Shown: positions 41,181 through 50,692 of the stretch, in pieces
How positions within the stretch are numbered: position 1 is the first letter of the stretch
Layout: the number at the start of each line of letters is the position of its first letter
Source: Egicoccus sp035462025
GTDB taxonomy: Bacteria > Actinomycetota > Nitriliruptoria > Nitriliruptorales > Nitriliruptoraceae
Direction: 5' to 3'
Assembly (NCBI GenBank): GCA_035462025.1
Contig: DATHUR010000181.1
Location: 28,315 to 92,314 of the forward strand
DNA length: 64,000 nt
Made by a program: the position numbers and the translations under genes
The notes under the pieces: generated by a model
Seen by the model: only the letters and a program-made list of their open reading frames with translations
The model's database searches: none
What the model was told of the DNA's origin: nothing

Positions 41181-42489
41181 TTCCGCTCCCGCGACCTGGA
41201 CGAACTGGTCGCGGGAGCTGCGTTGTGCGCCGGCGCGCGTGGTGCGGCCGACCTCGACCGCCGAGGTGGCGGCGGCGATCGTCGGGGCGACCGACGCCGG
41301 ACGACGGGTCCGGCCCACCGGGTCGGGGCACTCGTTCACGCCGCTGGTCCCGACCGACGGCGTCCTGCTCGACCTCGGCGGCATGGACCGCGTGCTCGGG
41401 GTCGACCATGCAACCGCCCGCGTGCGGGTCGAGGCGGGGATCACACTGGGGTCGCTGGCCGCCGCCCTCGTCGAGCGGGGCCTGGCCTTCGCCAACCTCG
41501 GCGACATCGACCGGCAGACACTGGCCGGGGCGCTGGCGACGGGCACGCACGGCACCGGGCAGACGCTGGGCAACCTCGCCAGCCAGGTCGTCGGTCTGCA
41601 GATCGTCGACGGTCGCGGCGAGGTCCACGACCTCGGTCCGGGTGACGGCGACCGTTTCCTGGCCGCACGAGTGGGCCTGGGAGCGCTCGGCGTCGTGACC
41701 GAGGTGACCCTGCAGGCGGTGCCCGCCTACCGGTTGCGCGGTCACGACCGGGTCGAGCCGCTCGGCGAGGTGCTCGACGGCTACCACGACCGGGCGGCGG
41801 AACACCGTCACTTCGAGGCGTACGCGTTTCCCTACAGCGCCCGGGCCATGACCCGCACGAACGACCCGGTCGACGCGCCCGCGGCACCGCCGGGGCCCGT
41901 GTCGGCCTGGGTCCACGACCGCCTGCTGACCACGTACGCCCTCGAAGCGATCTGCCGGCTCGGACGGCGCGCTCCGGCGCTGATCCCGTCGCTCAACCGG
42001 ACGGTGTCACGGCTGGCCGGCGCCCCACCGAAGGTCGACGAGGCCCACCGGGTCTTCGCCAGTGCCCGCGACGTCCGCTTCACCGAGATGGAGCTGGCAC
42101 TGCCGCGCGAGGCCGGCATCCCCTTCGTACGCGAGGTGCTGCGGTTCGTGCGTGACCAGCACCTGCCGATCAACTTCCCGATCGAGATCCGCACCGCCGC
42201 GGCCGACGACGCGCTGCTGTCGACGGCCCACGGGCGCGACAGCGTCTACGTGGCCGTCCACGCGTTCGTCGGCATGCCGTTCGAGGCCTACTTCCGCGGT
42301 GTGTGGGAGCGCGCCCGCGACCACGCCGCCCGCCCGCACTGGGGCAAGCGGCACTTCGGCAGCGCCGAGTCCCTGCGTCCGCTGTATCCGGCCTGGGACC
42401 GGTTCGCGGCCGTCCGCGCCGGCTTCGACCCCGACGGCCGCTTCCGCAACGACCATCTCGACCGGGTGCTGGGCCCGGTCGAGAGGTGA
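41161..42489 (+). CDS. FAD-linked sugar-1,4-lactone oxidase (D-arabinono-1,4-lactone oxidase family)
   Basis: A 442-residue flavoenzyme. The N-terminal PCMH-type FAD domain has VRPTGSGHSFTPL, whose His usually carries covalent FAD, and GALATGTHGTG; the C-terminal ALO domain ends with the typical HWGKRHFGSAESLRPLYPAWDRF. It oxidises aldono-lactones or alditols with O2 or a dehydrogenase acceptor. No signal peptide is seen. GTG 41161 lies inside the kinase frame, a 20-bp overlap that implies translational coupling. Its stop forms TGATCA with the convergent ABC permease gene. Confidence 0.9.
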   Translation: MSAPRTDSAPATWTNWSRELRCAPARVVRPTSTAEVAAAIVGATDAGRRVRPTGSGHSFTPLVPTDGVLLDLGGMDRVLGVDHATARVRVEAGITLGSLAAALVERGLAFANLGDIDRQTLAGALATGTHGTGQTLGNLASQVVGLQIVDGRGEVHDLGPGDGDRFLAARVGLGALGVVTEVTLQAVPAYRLRGHDRVEPLGEVLDGYHDRAAEHRHFEAYAFPYSARAMTRTNDPVDAPAAPPGPVSAWVHDRLLTTYALEAICRLGRRAPALIPSLNRTVSRLAGAPPKVDEAHRVFASARDVRFTEMELALPREAGIPFVREVLRFVRDQHLPINFPIEIRTAAADDALLSTAHGRDSVYVAVHAFVGMPFEAYFRGVWERARDHAARPHWGKRHFGSAESLRPLYPAWDRFAAVRAGFDPDGRFRNDHLDRVLGPVER

Positions 42490-43278
42490 TCAGCCGCGCC
42501 GGACGAGCGCGCGGACGCTGACCACGACGCCCGCGACGCACCAGGCGACGAGCACGACGAGATCCCGGGCAGCCGGTTGGTAGGTCCCCGATGCCAGCCC
42601 CGCGCGCAGCAGGTCGGCGGCGGGACGGACCGGCAGCCAGTCGTGCACGGACTGGAACCACGTGGGCAGTTGGCTGGCCGGGAAGCTGATCGGGCTGAAC
42701 AGCAGCACGAAGAAGACCAGCACCTGGCTGACCAGTTGGGCCAGCAGCGGTGGCATGGAGACCGCGATCATGTAGCCGACCGCGGTCGCGGTGACCGTGA
42801 CCAGCACGGCCGTACCGACCAGCAACGGCCAGTCGAACCCCAGCGCGAGGTCGTAGCGCAGCCGGGCCACGCCGACGGCGACCGCGACGCTCGGCAGCGC
42901 CACGACCGACCAGACGGTCAGGTCGGCGAGCAGCACCAGGGGGCGTGCCACGGGCAGCGAGCGCTGGTAGGCGAACGTGCCGTTCGCCCGGGCCTGCGCC
43001 ACCGACTGCGGCACGATGACCAGGCCCACGGTCAGCAGCAGGATGGTCGGCGCGCCGGTCGACAGGTGCAGCGCCGTCGGCCGGTCGATGTCGGGGATGA
43101 GGAACCCGAAGCCGATGATCAGCCCGGCCGCCATCAACGCCTGCACGAGGATGACCAGGGGCAGCAGCGTGGTGCCGATCTGGGCCATCTGCCAGCGCAC
43201 CAGCGTGGTGTAGGTGGTCCACGGGGCGGCCCGCAGCGGCGCGAGCGGGACGGCCGGCGAGACGGCGAGATCAGACAT
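42490..43278 (-). CDS. ABC-2 type transporter permease
   Basis: A 262-residue membrane protein with about six transmembrane helices in the ABC-2 pattern, including the late VLVFFVLLFSPISFPASQLP segment typical of drug and polysaccharide exporters. Its ATG overlaps the end of the ATPase gene by 8 bp. With that ATPase and the divergent TetR regulator it forms a probable inducible efflux system. Confidence 0.9.
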   Translation of the reverse strand: MSDLAVSPAVPLAPLRAAPWTTYTTLVRWQMAQIGTTLLPLVILVQALMAAGLIIGFGFLIPDIDRPTALHLSTGAPTILLLTVGLVIVPQSVAQARANGTFAYQRSLPVARPLVLLADLTVWSVVALPSVAVAVGVARLRYDLALGFDWPLLVGTAVLVTVTATAVGYMIAVSMPPLLAQLVSQVLVFFVLLFSPISFPASQLPTWFQSVHDWLPVRPAADLLRAGLASGTYQPAARDLVVLVAWCVAGVVVSVRALVRRG

Positions 43279-44233
43279 CTGCGGACTCCAGGTCGTGCTG
43301 TGGGCCGGTGAGGGCGAGATAGGCGTCCTCGAGGGTGGCCGGGGTCAGTGAGTAGCTCTCGACGCGGTCACCGTCGCGCAGACCGGCGGCCCAGGCCACG
43401 GCGTGTCGGGCCTCGGCGGCCGGCAGGGTGAGCAGCACCCTGCGGCCGGCGCGGACACGCCGGAGCATCGTGACGGGCATGTCCGAGGTGTCGGAGGGAT
43501 CGTCGCCGTCGGGGTGCAGGGTCAGTTCGAGTCGGAGGTCGTGGTCCGCACCGTGCAGTCGGGCGGGCGTTCCCGCCGCCACCACGCGTCCCTGGTCGAG
43601 CAGCACGAGTTCGTCGACGACCCGTTCTGCCTCGACGACGTTGTGGGTCACGAGCAGCACGCCGGCGCCGCGCTCACCGAGCCGGCGGACGGCCTGCCAC
43701 AGCAGACGGCGCCGGGCGGCGTCGACGTCGTTGGTCGGCTCGTCGAGGACGACGACGGGGGTCGGTGCCACGATGGCCATCGCGAACGCGGTCAGGCGGC
43801 GGACGCCTCCGGAGATGCCGCCGCCGTCGGGCAGCGCACGCCGGTCGAGCCACTCGCCGATGTCGAGTTCCTCGCCGACCCGCTCCGCGGCGGCACGCGC
43901 ATCGCGCGGCGACAGGCCGCGCAGGCGGCCCGCGTACTCGATCGCGTGCCTCGGCGTCAGCCCGTCGAGGGGCGCCTGCCCCTGCGACTGCAGCGACACC
44001 GCGCGGCGTGCCAGCGCCGGGTGTGCGACGGCGTCGGTGCCGGCCACCTCGATGCTGCCCGCGTCGGGCCGCAGCAGTCCGACCACCTGCGACACCAGCG
44101 TGGTCTTGCCGGCCCCGTTGTGGCCGAGCAGTCCGACGATCTCGCCGGCGCGGACCGACACGTCGACGCCGTCGTTGGCCACCACCGCACCGAAGCGCTT
44201 CGTCACGCCACGGACCTCGAGCACCGCGCCCAT
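43271..44233 (-). CDS. ABC transporter ATP-binding protein
   Basis: A 320-residue ATPase of the CcmA/DrrA export type. Walker A LLGHNGAGKTT near 42, the signature-equivalent GGGISGGVRRL near 140 (SGGVRR rather than SGGQ), Walker B VVVLDEPTND near 164 and the switch His in LLVTHNVVEAE are present, followed by a 90-residue C-terminal regulatory domain. The ATG at 44233 has a GGAG site; the frame open to 44296 would cross the operator region. Confidence 0.93.
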   Translation of the reverse strand: MGAVLEVRGVTKRFGAVVANDGVDVSVRAGEIVGLLGHNGAGKTTLVSQVVGLLRPDAGSIEVAGTDAVAHPALARRAVSLQSQGQAPLDGLTPRHAIEYAGRLRGLSPRDARAAAERVGEELDIGEWLDRRALPDGGGISGGVRRLTAFAMAIVAPTPVVVLDEPTNDVDAARRRLLWQAVRRLGERGAGVLLVTHNVVEAERVVDELVLLDQGRVVAAGTPARLHGADHDLRLELTLHPDGDDPSDTSDMPVTMLRRVRAGRRVLLTLPAAEARHAVAWAAGLRDGDRVESYSLTPATLEDAYLALTGPQHDLESADV

Positions 44234-44253
44234 CGTCACTCCACATTCCTGTA

Positions 44254-44282
44254 GTATCTGGATACCGACAGTATTCGAATAC
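44254..44282. promoter_or_regulatory. Twin palindromic operators between the ABC and TetR genes
   Basis: GTATC-TG-GATAC (44254-44265) and GTATT-CG-AATAC (44271-44282) are perfect 12-bp palindromes with the same GTATy/rATAC half-sites and centres 17 bp apart. The second covers the expected -35 of the TetR gene; both lie just upstream of the ABC ATG. They are the likely binding sites of the adjacent TetR protein. Confidence 0.65.
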
Positions 44283-44297
44283 CACGGGTACGTCAAC

Positions 44298-44303
44298 TAG
44301 GCT
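44298..44303 (+). promoter_or_regulatory. -10 element giving a leaderless tetR mRNA
   Basis: TAGGCT ends 6 nt before the ATG at 44310; no ribosome-binding site is present. Confidence 0.5.
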
Positions 44304-44309
44304 GCGCCC

Positions 44310-44945
44310 ATGACCTCCCCCGACCCGAGCACCGACGGACCGCTCTCGCGGGCGCAACGCCAACAGCAGACCCGAGCGGCGCTGGTCGAGGCGGCGCGCG
44401 CCGTGTTCGCCCGCGACGGCTTCGCCGGCGCCAGCCTCGAGACCATCGCCCGCGACGCCGGCTACTCGAAGGGCGCCGTGTACTCGAACTTCGACGGCAA
44501 GGCGGCGTTGTTCCTGGCCGTCATGGACCACGACCTGGCCCGCCTCGCGGTCGAGGACTGGGACCCGTTCGTGCGCGTGCCCCAGCGCGACGAGGCGAGC
44601 AACCCGGTCGGCGCGCACCTCGAAGACCCGGGCGAGGCCGAGGTCGGCATCGGATTCGCGCTCGCCACGCTCGAGTTCATCGCCGGCGCCGGCCGCGACG
44701 AGACGTTGCGCGCGGCGTTGCGTGAACGTGTGGCCGTGCTGGTGGACGCCTACGCGGACGTCGCCCGGCGCCGGCGGCAGGACCACGACGATCCCCTGAC
44801 CGACGTGCAGTTGGCGTCGATGTTGGCCGCGCTCGACCAGGGGACCGCGCTGCTCATGCTCGGCGGGTGGGAGACGGTCGACACGGCGCTGTTGCGCCGG
44901 GGGCTGCGACGCCTGTTGCAGCCGGCGCCCGACGAGACCGCCTGA
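44310..44945 (+). CDS. TetR/AcrR family transcriptional regulator
   Basis: A 211-residue repressor. The N-terminal helix-turn-helix region reads TRAALVEAARAVFARDGF, then SLETIARDAGYSKGAVYSNFDGKAALF, the standard TetR signature; the C-terminal ligand domain is diverse. It is divergent from an ABC exporter operon with twin palindromes in between and probably represses both until an export substrate binds. Confidence 0.93.
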   Translation: MTSPDPSTDGPLSRAQRQQQTRAALVEAARAVFARDGFAGASLETIARDAGYSKGAVYSNFDGKAALFLAVMDHDLARLAVEDWDPFVRVPQRDEASNPVGAHLEDPGEAEVGIGFALATLEFIAGAGRDETLRAALRERVAVLVDAYADVARRRRQDHDDPLTDVQLASMLAALDQGTALLMLGGWETVDTALLRRGLRRLLQPAPDETA

Positions 44946-44952
44946 GCGGCGG

Positions 44953-46161
44953 TCACAGCAACGTCCGGCCCTCGCCGCGATAGGTCGGCACGACCTCGAC
45001 GACCCGATCGCCGTCGATGACGTGCAGCACGTCGAAGCGTTCGCACAACTCGCCCGCCTTGACGTGCCGCAGCCACACCCGGTCGCCCAACGCCAGGTCG
45101 TCGGCCGCAGCGCCGCGCACCGGGGTCTGCACCTCGCCCGCGCCCTCGGTGCCGGTCAGCGACAGGCCGGCGGGCAGGAACGGGCGCGGCAGGCGGTCGG
45201 GGCCGCCCGGACCCGAGGCCGGGTAGCCGCCGCCGAGCAGGGTGACCACGCCCGGGCCGGGACGGCGGACGACGGGCAGCGCGAACAGTGCCGCCGACTG
45301 CGGGGTGAAGGCGCGGTAGTCGTCGAACAGGGCGGGTCCGTAGAAGCCCGAGCCGGCGGCGACCTCGGTGACGGCGCGCTCGCGGGCGGTGGTCTCGAGC
45401 GAGCCCGTGCCGCCGCCGTTGACGAACCGCAGGTCACCCACCACCTCGCGGACCGCGGCGACGACGGCAGCACGCCGCCGGGCGAGTTCGCGCACGGACC
45501 GGCGTTGCAGCGCCCGGATCGCGGGTGCCTTCCAGCGGGCGAACGACGGATCGTCGCCGAGGCCGGCGACCTGTGACTCGTAGGCCAGGATCCCGTCGAG
45601 CACGAAGCCCGGGCGTCGGACGACCTCGCGTGCCAGCGCGACCGCGTCCGCGGGCGTGCGGACGGGCGAGCGCAGGGCCCCGACCCGGACACGGCCACCC
45701 AGCAACGGCAGGGACGCGTCGACGTCGAGGCAGACCTTGATCGGCGGACGGGAGCTCGGCGGCGCGACCGCGTCAACGGCGTCGAGGTGTTCGGGCGTGT
45801 CGACCAGGATCGTGACGGTGGCGGCGAGCGACGCGTCGGCGCACAGCCGCTGCAGGGCCGCCCGGTCGAGGCTCGGGTAGGCGACCATCACGTCGTCGTG
45901 CCCGTGGCCGGCCAGCCACAGCGCTTCGGGCAGCGTGAATGCCATGACCCCGGCGGACGGCACCGACGTCAGCGCCCGGTCCAGCGCCCAGCGGCAGCGC
46001 AGCGACTTCGACGCCACGCGGATCGGCTTTCCGCCCGCGCGCCGCGCGAGGTCGGCCGCGTTGGCGTCGAACGGGCCGAGGTCGAGCACCGCGAACGGCG
46101 CGTCGAGGTGGGCCGTCGCCGCCTCGAGCCGCGCTCGTCGTGCCTCGGCGTCCTCGGTCAC
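44953..46161 (-). CDS. Fold-type III PLP enzyme (amino acid deaminase/aldolase, D-serine dehydratase-like)
   Basis: A 402-residue enzyme with an alanine racemase-like TIM barrel. The PLP Lys is near residue 53 in IRVASKSLRCRW; YESQVAGLGD and VNGGGTGSLETT contribute the cofactor site. The C-terminal domain has HVKAGELCERFD, whose His and Cys match the metal site of D-serine dehydratase/D-threonine aldolase relatives. It probably acts on a D-amino acid or a beta-hydroxy amino acid. The GTG has a GGGAGGG site. Confidence 0.85.
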   Translation of the reverse strand: MTEDAEARRARLEAATAHLDAPFAVLDLGPFDANAADLARRAGGKPIRVASKSLRCRWALDRALTSVPSAGVMAFTLPEALWLAGHGHDDVMVAYPSLDRAALQRLCADASLAATVTILVDTPEHLDAVDAVAPPSSRPPIKVCLDVDASLPLLGGRVRVGALRSPVRTPADAVALAREVVRRPGFVLDGILAYESQVAGLGDDPSFARWKAPAIRALQRRSVRELARRRAAVVAAVREVVGDLRFVNGGGTGSLETTARERAVTEVAAGSGFYGPALFDDYRAFTPQSAALFALPVVRRPGPGVVTLLGGGYPASGPGGPDRLPRPFLPAGLSLTGTEGAGEVQTPVRGAAADDLALGDRVWLRHVKAGELCERFDVLHVIDGDRVVEVVPTYRGEGRTLL

Positions 46162-46180
46162 GTCCCTCCCTCGCTGGCGG

Positions 46181-46746
46181 TCAGGCCCACTTGGCGGGCA
46201 GGTGCGGCGGCACGTAGCCGTCGACGTGGTCGAACAGGCCGTCGAGGTCGGTCGCGACGTGGTAGAGCTCCGCGTAGATCGCGGCGGCGAACCTGGTGTC
46301 GTACAACTCGCCGAAGAAGGCGAGCAGCGGGTCGTAGAAGCCGTCGAGGTTGAACAGCACGATCGGCTTGCGGTGGTAGCCGAGCTGCTTGAGCGTGAGC
46401 ACCTCGAGGAGTTCCTCGAGCGTGCCGAACCCCCCGGGTAGCGCCACGAACGCGTCGCCCCGGGCGATCATCTGTTCCTTGCGGTCGTTCATCCCGTTGG
46501 TGACGACCAGGTCGTCGCAGGCCTCGTCCGCGATGCCGCGGTCGTACATCAGCTTCGGGATGACGCCGGACACGTGCCCACCGGCGTCACGCACGGCCTG
46601 CGCCAGCACCCCCATGACGCCGACGTTGGTGCCGCCGTAGACCAGCGCGTCGCCGCGCTCGCCGATGCGGCGCCCGAACTCGGTCGCGGCCCGTCCGTAG
46701 CGCGGGTCGATCGCGTCCGACGACGACGTGTAGACCGTGAAGGTCG

Positions 46747-46750
<4 letters not shown>
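46181..46750 (-). CDS. LOG family (TIGR00730) nucleotide 5'-monophosphate phosphoribohydrolase
   Basis: A 189-residue Rossmann-fold protein. LVYGGTNVGVMGVLAQAV, the LOG signature PGGFGTLEELLEVLT and NGMNDRKEQMI are all intact. LOG enzymes release a base from nucleoside monophosphates, for example activating cytokinins; the bacterial role is unclear. The ATG overlaps the lysS stop (ATGA), so it is cotranslated. Confidence 0.9.
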
Positions 46751-48306
<1,556 letters not shown>

Positions 48307-48341
48307 GACGGCATCGATCTCGCGGGGCGGAAGGGCCGCCA

Positions 48342-48347
48342 ACGCTA
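48342..48347 (-). promoter_or_regulatory. Candidate -10 element for lysS
   Basis: Minus-strand TAGCGT 35 nt before the GTG at 48306. The tandem repeat unit at 48387-48419 lies about 40 bp further upstream. Confidence 0.4.
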
Positions 48348-48386
48348 CCGACTCGCGTCGGGCATCAAGGTCCCCCACGGCCACCC

Positions 48387-48481
48387 GCAACAAACTCCCA
48401 TCGCCGGTGGTCAGTTGCCAGCTCGGGCGGATGACCGCCATCAAGCGTGCAACAAGCTCTCACCGACGGTGGTCAGTTACC
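48387..48481. repeat. Two 33-nt direct repeats, 62-bp period, upstream of lysS
   Basis: Units at 48387-48419 and 48449-48481 both begin GCAACAA and share CGGTGGTCAGTT near the end, with a few mismatches. A further CATCAAG precedes each. They fill most of the coaX-lysS gap and could be regulator sites or a duplicated promoter segment. Confidence 0.6.
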
Positions 48482-48501
48482 GGAAGGCGCTCCGGTCCGG
48501 G

Positions 48502-49269
48502 CTACTGGTTCCTGCCCCAGATGATGCGCAGGCCGTCGAGGGTGAGCCACGGGTCGTAGGTGTCGATGGTCTCGCAGGCCGAGAGCACGGCCGGGGCGCA
48601 GCCGCCCGTGGCGATGGTGGTCACCGCGCCGCCGAGTTCGGCCGCGATGCGGCGCACGATCCCGTCGACCTGGCCGGCGAAGCCGTAGACGATGCCCGAC
48701 TGCAGCGCCGTGACCGTCGAGCGCCCGATGGGCGAGGGCGGCGCGACGGTCTCGACCTTGGGCAGTCGGGCCGCGCGCTGGACCAGCGCCTCGGCGGAGA
48801 TGTGGACCCCGGGGGCGATGGCGCCACCGACGAACGCGCCGTCCGCACTGACGGCGTCGAAGCTCGTCGCCGTGCCGAAGTCGACCACGATGGCGGCACC
48901 GTCGAAGCGGTCGTGGGCCGCGACGGCGTTGACGATCCGGTCGGCACCGATGTCCTGCGGATGGTCGTGGCGGATCGAGATCCCGGTCCGCACGCCCGGC
49001 TCGACGATGACGGGCGCGAAGTCGAGGTAGCGCTGCGCCATCTCGCGGACCACCTCGGTGACGGGCGGCACGACGCTGCCCGCGACCAGGCCGTCGATCT
49101 CGCGGCGCAGGTCGAGGCCGGCGAAGCCGAGGAAGCCGGCCAGCGACAGGGCGAGTTCGTCCGGCGTCCGCTCGACGTCCGTGGACAGGCGCCAGTGCTC
49201 GACGAGGTCGTCGCCGTCGAACACGCCGACCACGGTGTTGGAGTTGCCGACGTCGATGGCGAGCAGCAC
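48502..49269 (-). CDS. coaX: Type III pantothenate kinase
   Basis: A 255-residue ASKHA-fold kinase for the first step of CoA synthesis. DVGNSNTVVGVF is the phosphate-1 motif, GADRIVNAVAAHD and VVDFGTATSFDAV the adenosine and phosphate-2 motifs, and GGAIAPGVHISAEAL the pantothenate site. It sits 2 bp after nadC and next to panC/panD, so pantothenate is made and used by one operon. The start is GTG. Confidence 0.95.
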   Translation of the reverse strand: MLLAIDVGNSNTVVGVFDGDDLVEHWRLSTDVERTPDELALSLAGFLGFAGLDLRREIDGLVAGSVVPPVTEVVREMAQRYLDFAPVIVEPGVRTGISIRHDHPQDIGADRIVNAVAAHDRFDGAAIVVDFGTATSFDAVSADGAFVGGAIAPGVHISAEALVQRAARLPKVETVAPPSPIGRSTVTALQSGIVYGFAGQVDGIVRRIAAELGGAVTTIATGGCAPAVLSACETIDTYDPWLTLDGLRIIWGRNQ

Positions 49270-49271
49270 GT

Positions 49272-50276
49272 TCAGTTCCCGCCGTCGAGGTGGAAGTCGA
49301 GGCCGATGTCGAGTTGCGGCGCCGAGTGCGTCAACGCACCGACCGCGATCCGGTCGACACCGGTCCGCGCATAGTCGGCGACGTTGTCGAGCGTGATGCC
49401 GCCCGACGACTCGAGCAGGATGCGGCCGTGTCGGGCCTCGAGATCGCGGACGCGTTGGACGGCCGCCCGGGTGGTCTCGACGTCGAAGTTGTCGAGCAGC
49501 ACGTCGCGCGCCCCGGCCTCGACCGCTTCGTCGAGTTGCGCGAGCGAGTCGACCTCGACCTGGACGGGCCGGCTGCCGGAGCGGGCGATGGCCCGGCGGG
49601 TCGCGTTCGCGACCGAGCCGGCAGCCGCGACGTGGTTGTCCTTGACCAGCAGCGCGTCGAACAGTCCGATGCGGTGGCTGACCCCGCCACCGGCCCGCAC
49701 GGCCGCCTTCTCGAGCAGCCGCAGGCCGGGCGTGGTCTTGCGGGTGTCGCGGACCACGCAGTCGGTCCCGGCGATCGCCTGCGCGTACGCGTAGGTCCGT
49801 GTGGCGACCCCCGACAGGTGGGTGAGGAAGTTCAGTGCGGTGCGTTCGCCGGTCAGCACCGACCGCATCGGCCCGCTGACGCGCCCGAGGTGCTGGCCGG
49901 CGCTGACGACGTCGCCCTCGCGTACCTGCCAGCCGACCTCGACCCGCGGGTCGAGTTGCTCGAAGACCTGCCCGACGAGGGCGGTGCCGGCGATGACCCC
50001 GTCGGCGCGCGCGACCAGGTAGGCCGCACCGGTGGCGTCGGCGGCGATCGTGGCGATCGAGGTCACGTCGCCGTGGTTGCCGAGGTCCTCCTGCAGGGCG
50101 CGACGCACGACGTCGCGGCTGGCTGCCGCGATCGCGTGGGCGTCCAGCGGCGGCTGGTCGTGACGCGGTGGCGCACTGAGCGGCGCGACGGATGGCGGCG
50201 CCGCCGGCGGTGGTGTCGCCCCCGGCGGTGGTGTCGCCGGCAGCGGGGACGCGGGCTGGTCAGGCGACGGCTCCAT
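49272..50276 (-). CDS. nadC: Nicotinate-nucleotide pyrophosphorylase (quinolinate phosphoribosyltransferase)
   Basis: A 334-residue enzyme converting quinolinate and PRPP to nicotinate mononucleotide for NAD synthesis. RDTRKTTPGLRLLEKAAVRAGGG is the hallmark, with HRIGLFDALLVKDNH and LESSGGITLDNVADYA downstream. The first 45 residues are a Pro/Ala-rich extension absent from most relatives. The ATG overlaps panD by 17 bp. nadA and nadB are not in the window. Confidence 0.95.
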   Translation of the reverse strand: MEPSPDQPASPLPATPPPGATPPPAAPPSVAPLSAPPRHDQPPLDAHAIAAASRDVVRRALQEDLGNHGDVTSIATIAADATGAAYLVARADGVIAGTALVGQVFEQLDPRVEVGWQVREGDVVSAGQHLGRVSGPMRSVLTGERTALNFLTHLSGVATRTYAYAQAIAGTDCVVRDTRKTTPGLRLLEKAAVRAGGGVSHRIGLFDALLVKDNHVAAAGSVANATRRAIARSGSRPVQVEVDSLAQLDEAVEAGARDVLLDNFDVETTRAAVQRVRDLEARHGRILLESSGGITLDNVADYARTGVDRIAVGALTHSAPQLDIGLDFHLDGGN

Positions 50277-50640
50277 GGACCTCGCTCCCGGTCGCGGTCG
50301 GTCGGTTGTCGGCGTCGACGAACACCACCGTGGGTTCCCAGCGGCGTGCCTCGGCGTCCTCGAGATCGGCGTAGCTGATCACGATGATGGTGTCGCCGGG
50401 ATGCACGAGTCGGGCGGCGGCGCCGTTGAGGCACATCGTCCCGCTGCCCCGCGGGCCCTCGATGACGTAGGTCTCGAGCCGGGCGCCGTTGTCGTTGTCG
50501 ACCACCTGCACCTTCTCGTTGGGCAGCAGGTCGGCGGCGTCCATCAGGTCGCGATCGATGGTGATCGAGCCGACGTAGTCGAGGTTGGCCTCGGTCACCG
50601 TCGCGCGATGGATCTTGGACTTCATCATGATGCGTCGCAT
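50260..50640 (-). CDS. panD: Aspartate 1-decarboxylase
   Basis: A 126-residue pyruvoyl enzyme that makes beta-alanine for pantothenate. MKSKIHRATVTEANLDYVGS ends at the Gly-Ser self-cleavage site (YVGSITID), which leaves a pyruvoyl on the new N-terminus of the alpha chain. The ATG at 50640 has a GGGAG site and adds four residues before the usual MMKSK start. It lies 52 bp downstream of panC. Confidence 0.96.
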   Translation of the reverse strand: MRRIMMKSKIHRATVTEANLDYVGSITIDRDLMDAADLLPNEKVQVVDNDNGARLETYVIEGPRGSGTMCLNGAAARLVHPGDTIIVISYADLEDAEARRWEPTVVFVDADNRPTATGSEVHGAVA

Positions 50641-50692
50641 GGGCACTCCCCGTGTCGTTCCCGCCCGTCGTGGGGCGTTGGGTTCCAACCGG

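Noticed and set aside
48387..48481. Two direct repeats as a minimal CRISPR
   Set aside because: There are only two imperfect units, the intervening sequence also shows partial repetition, and no cas genes are in the window.
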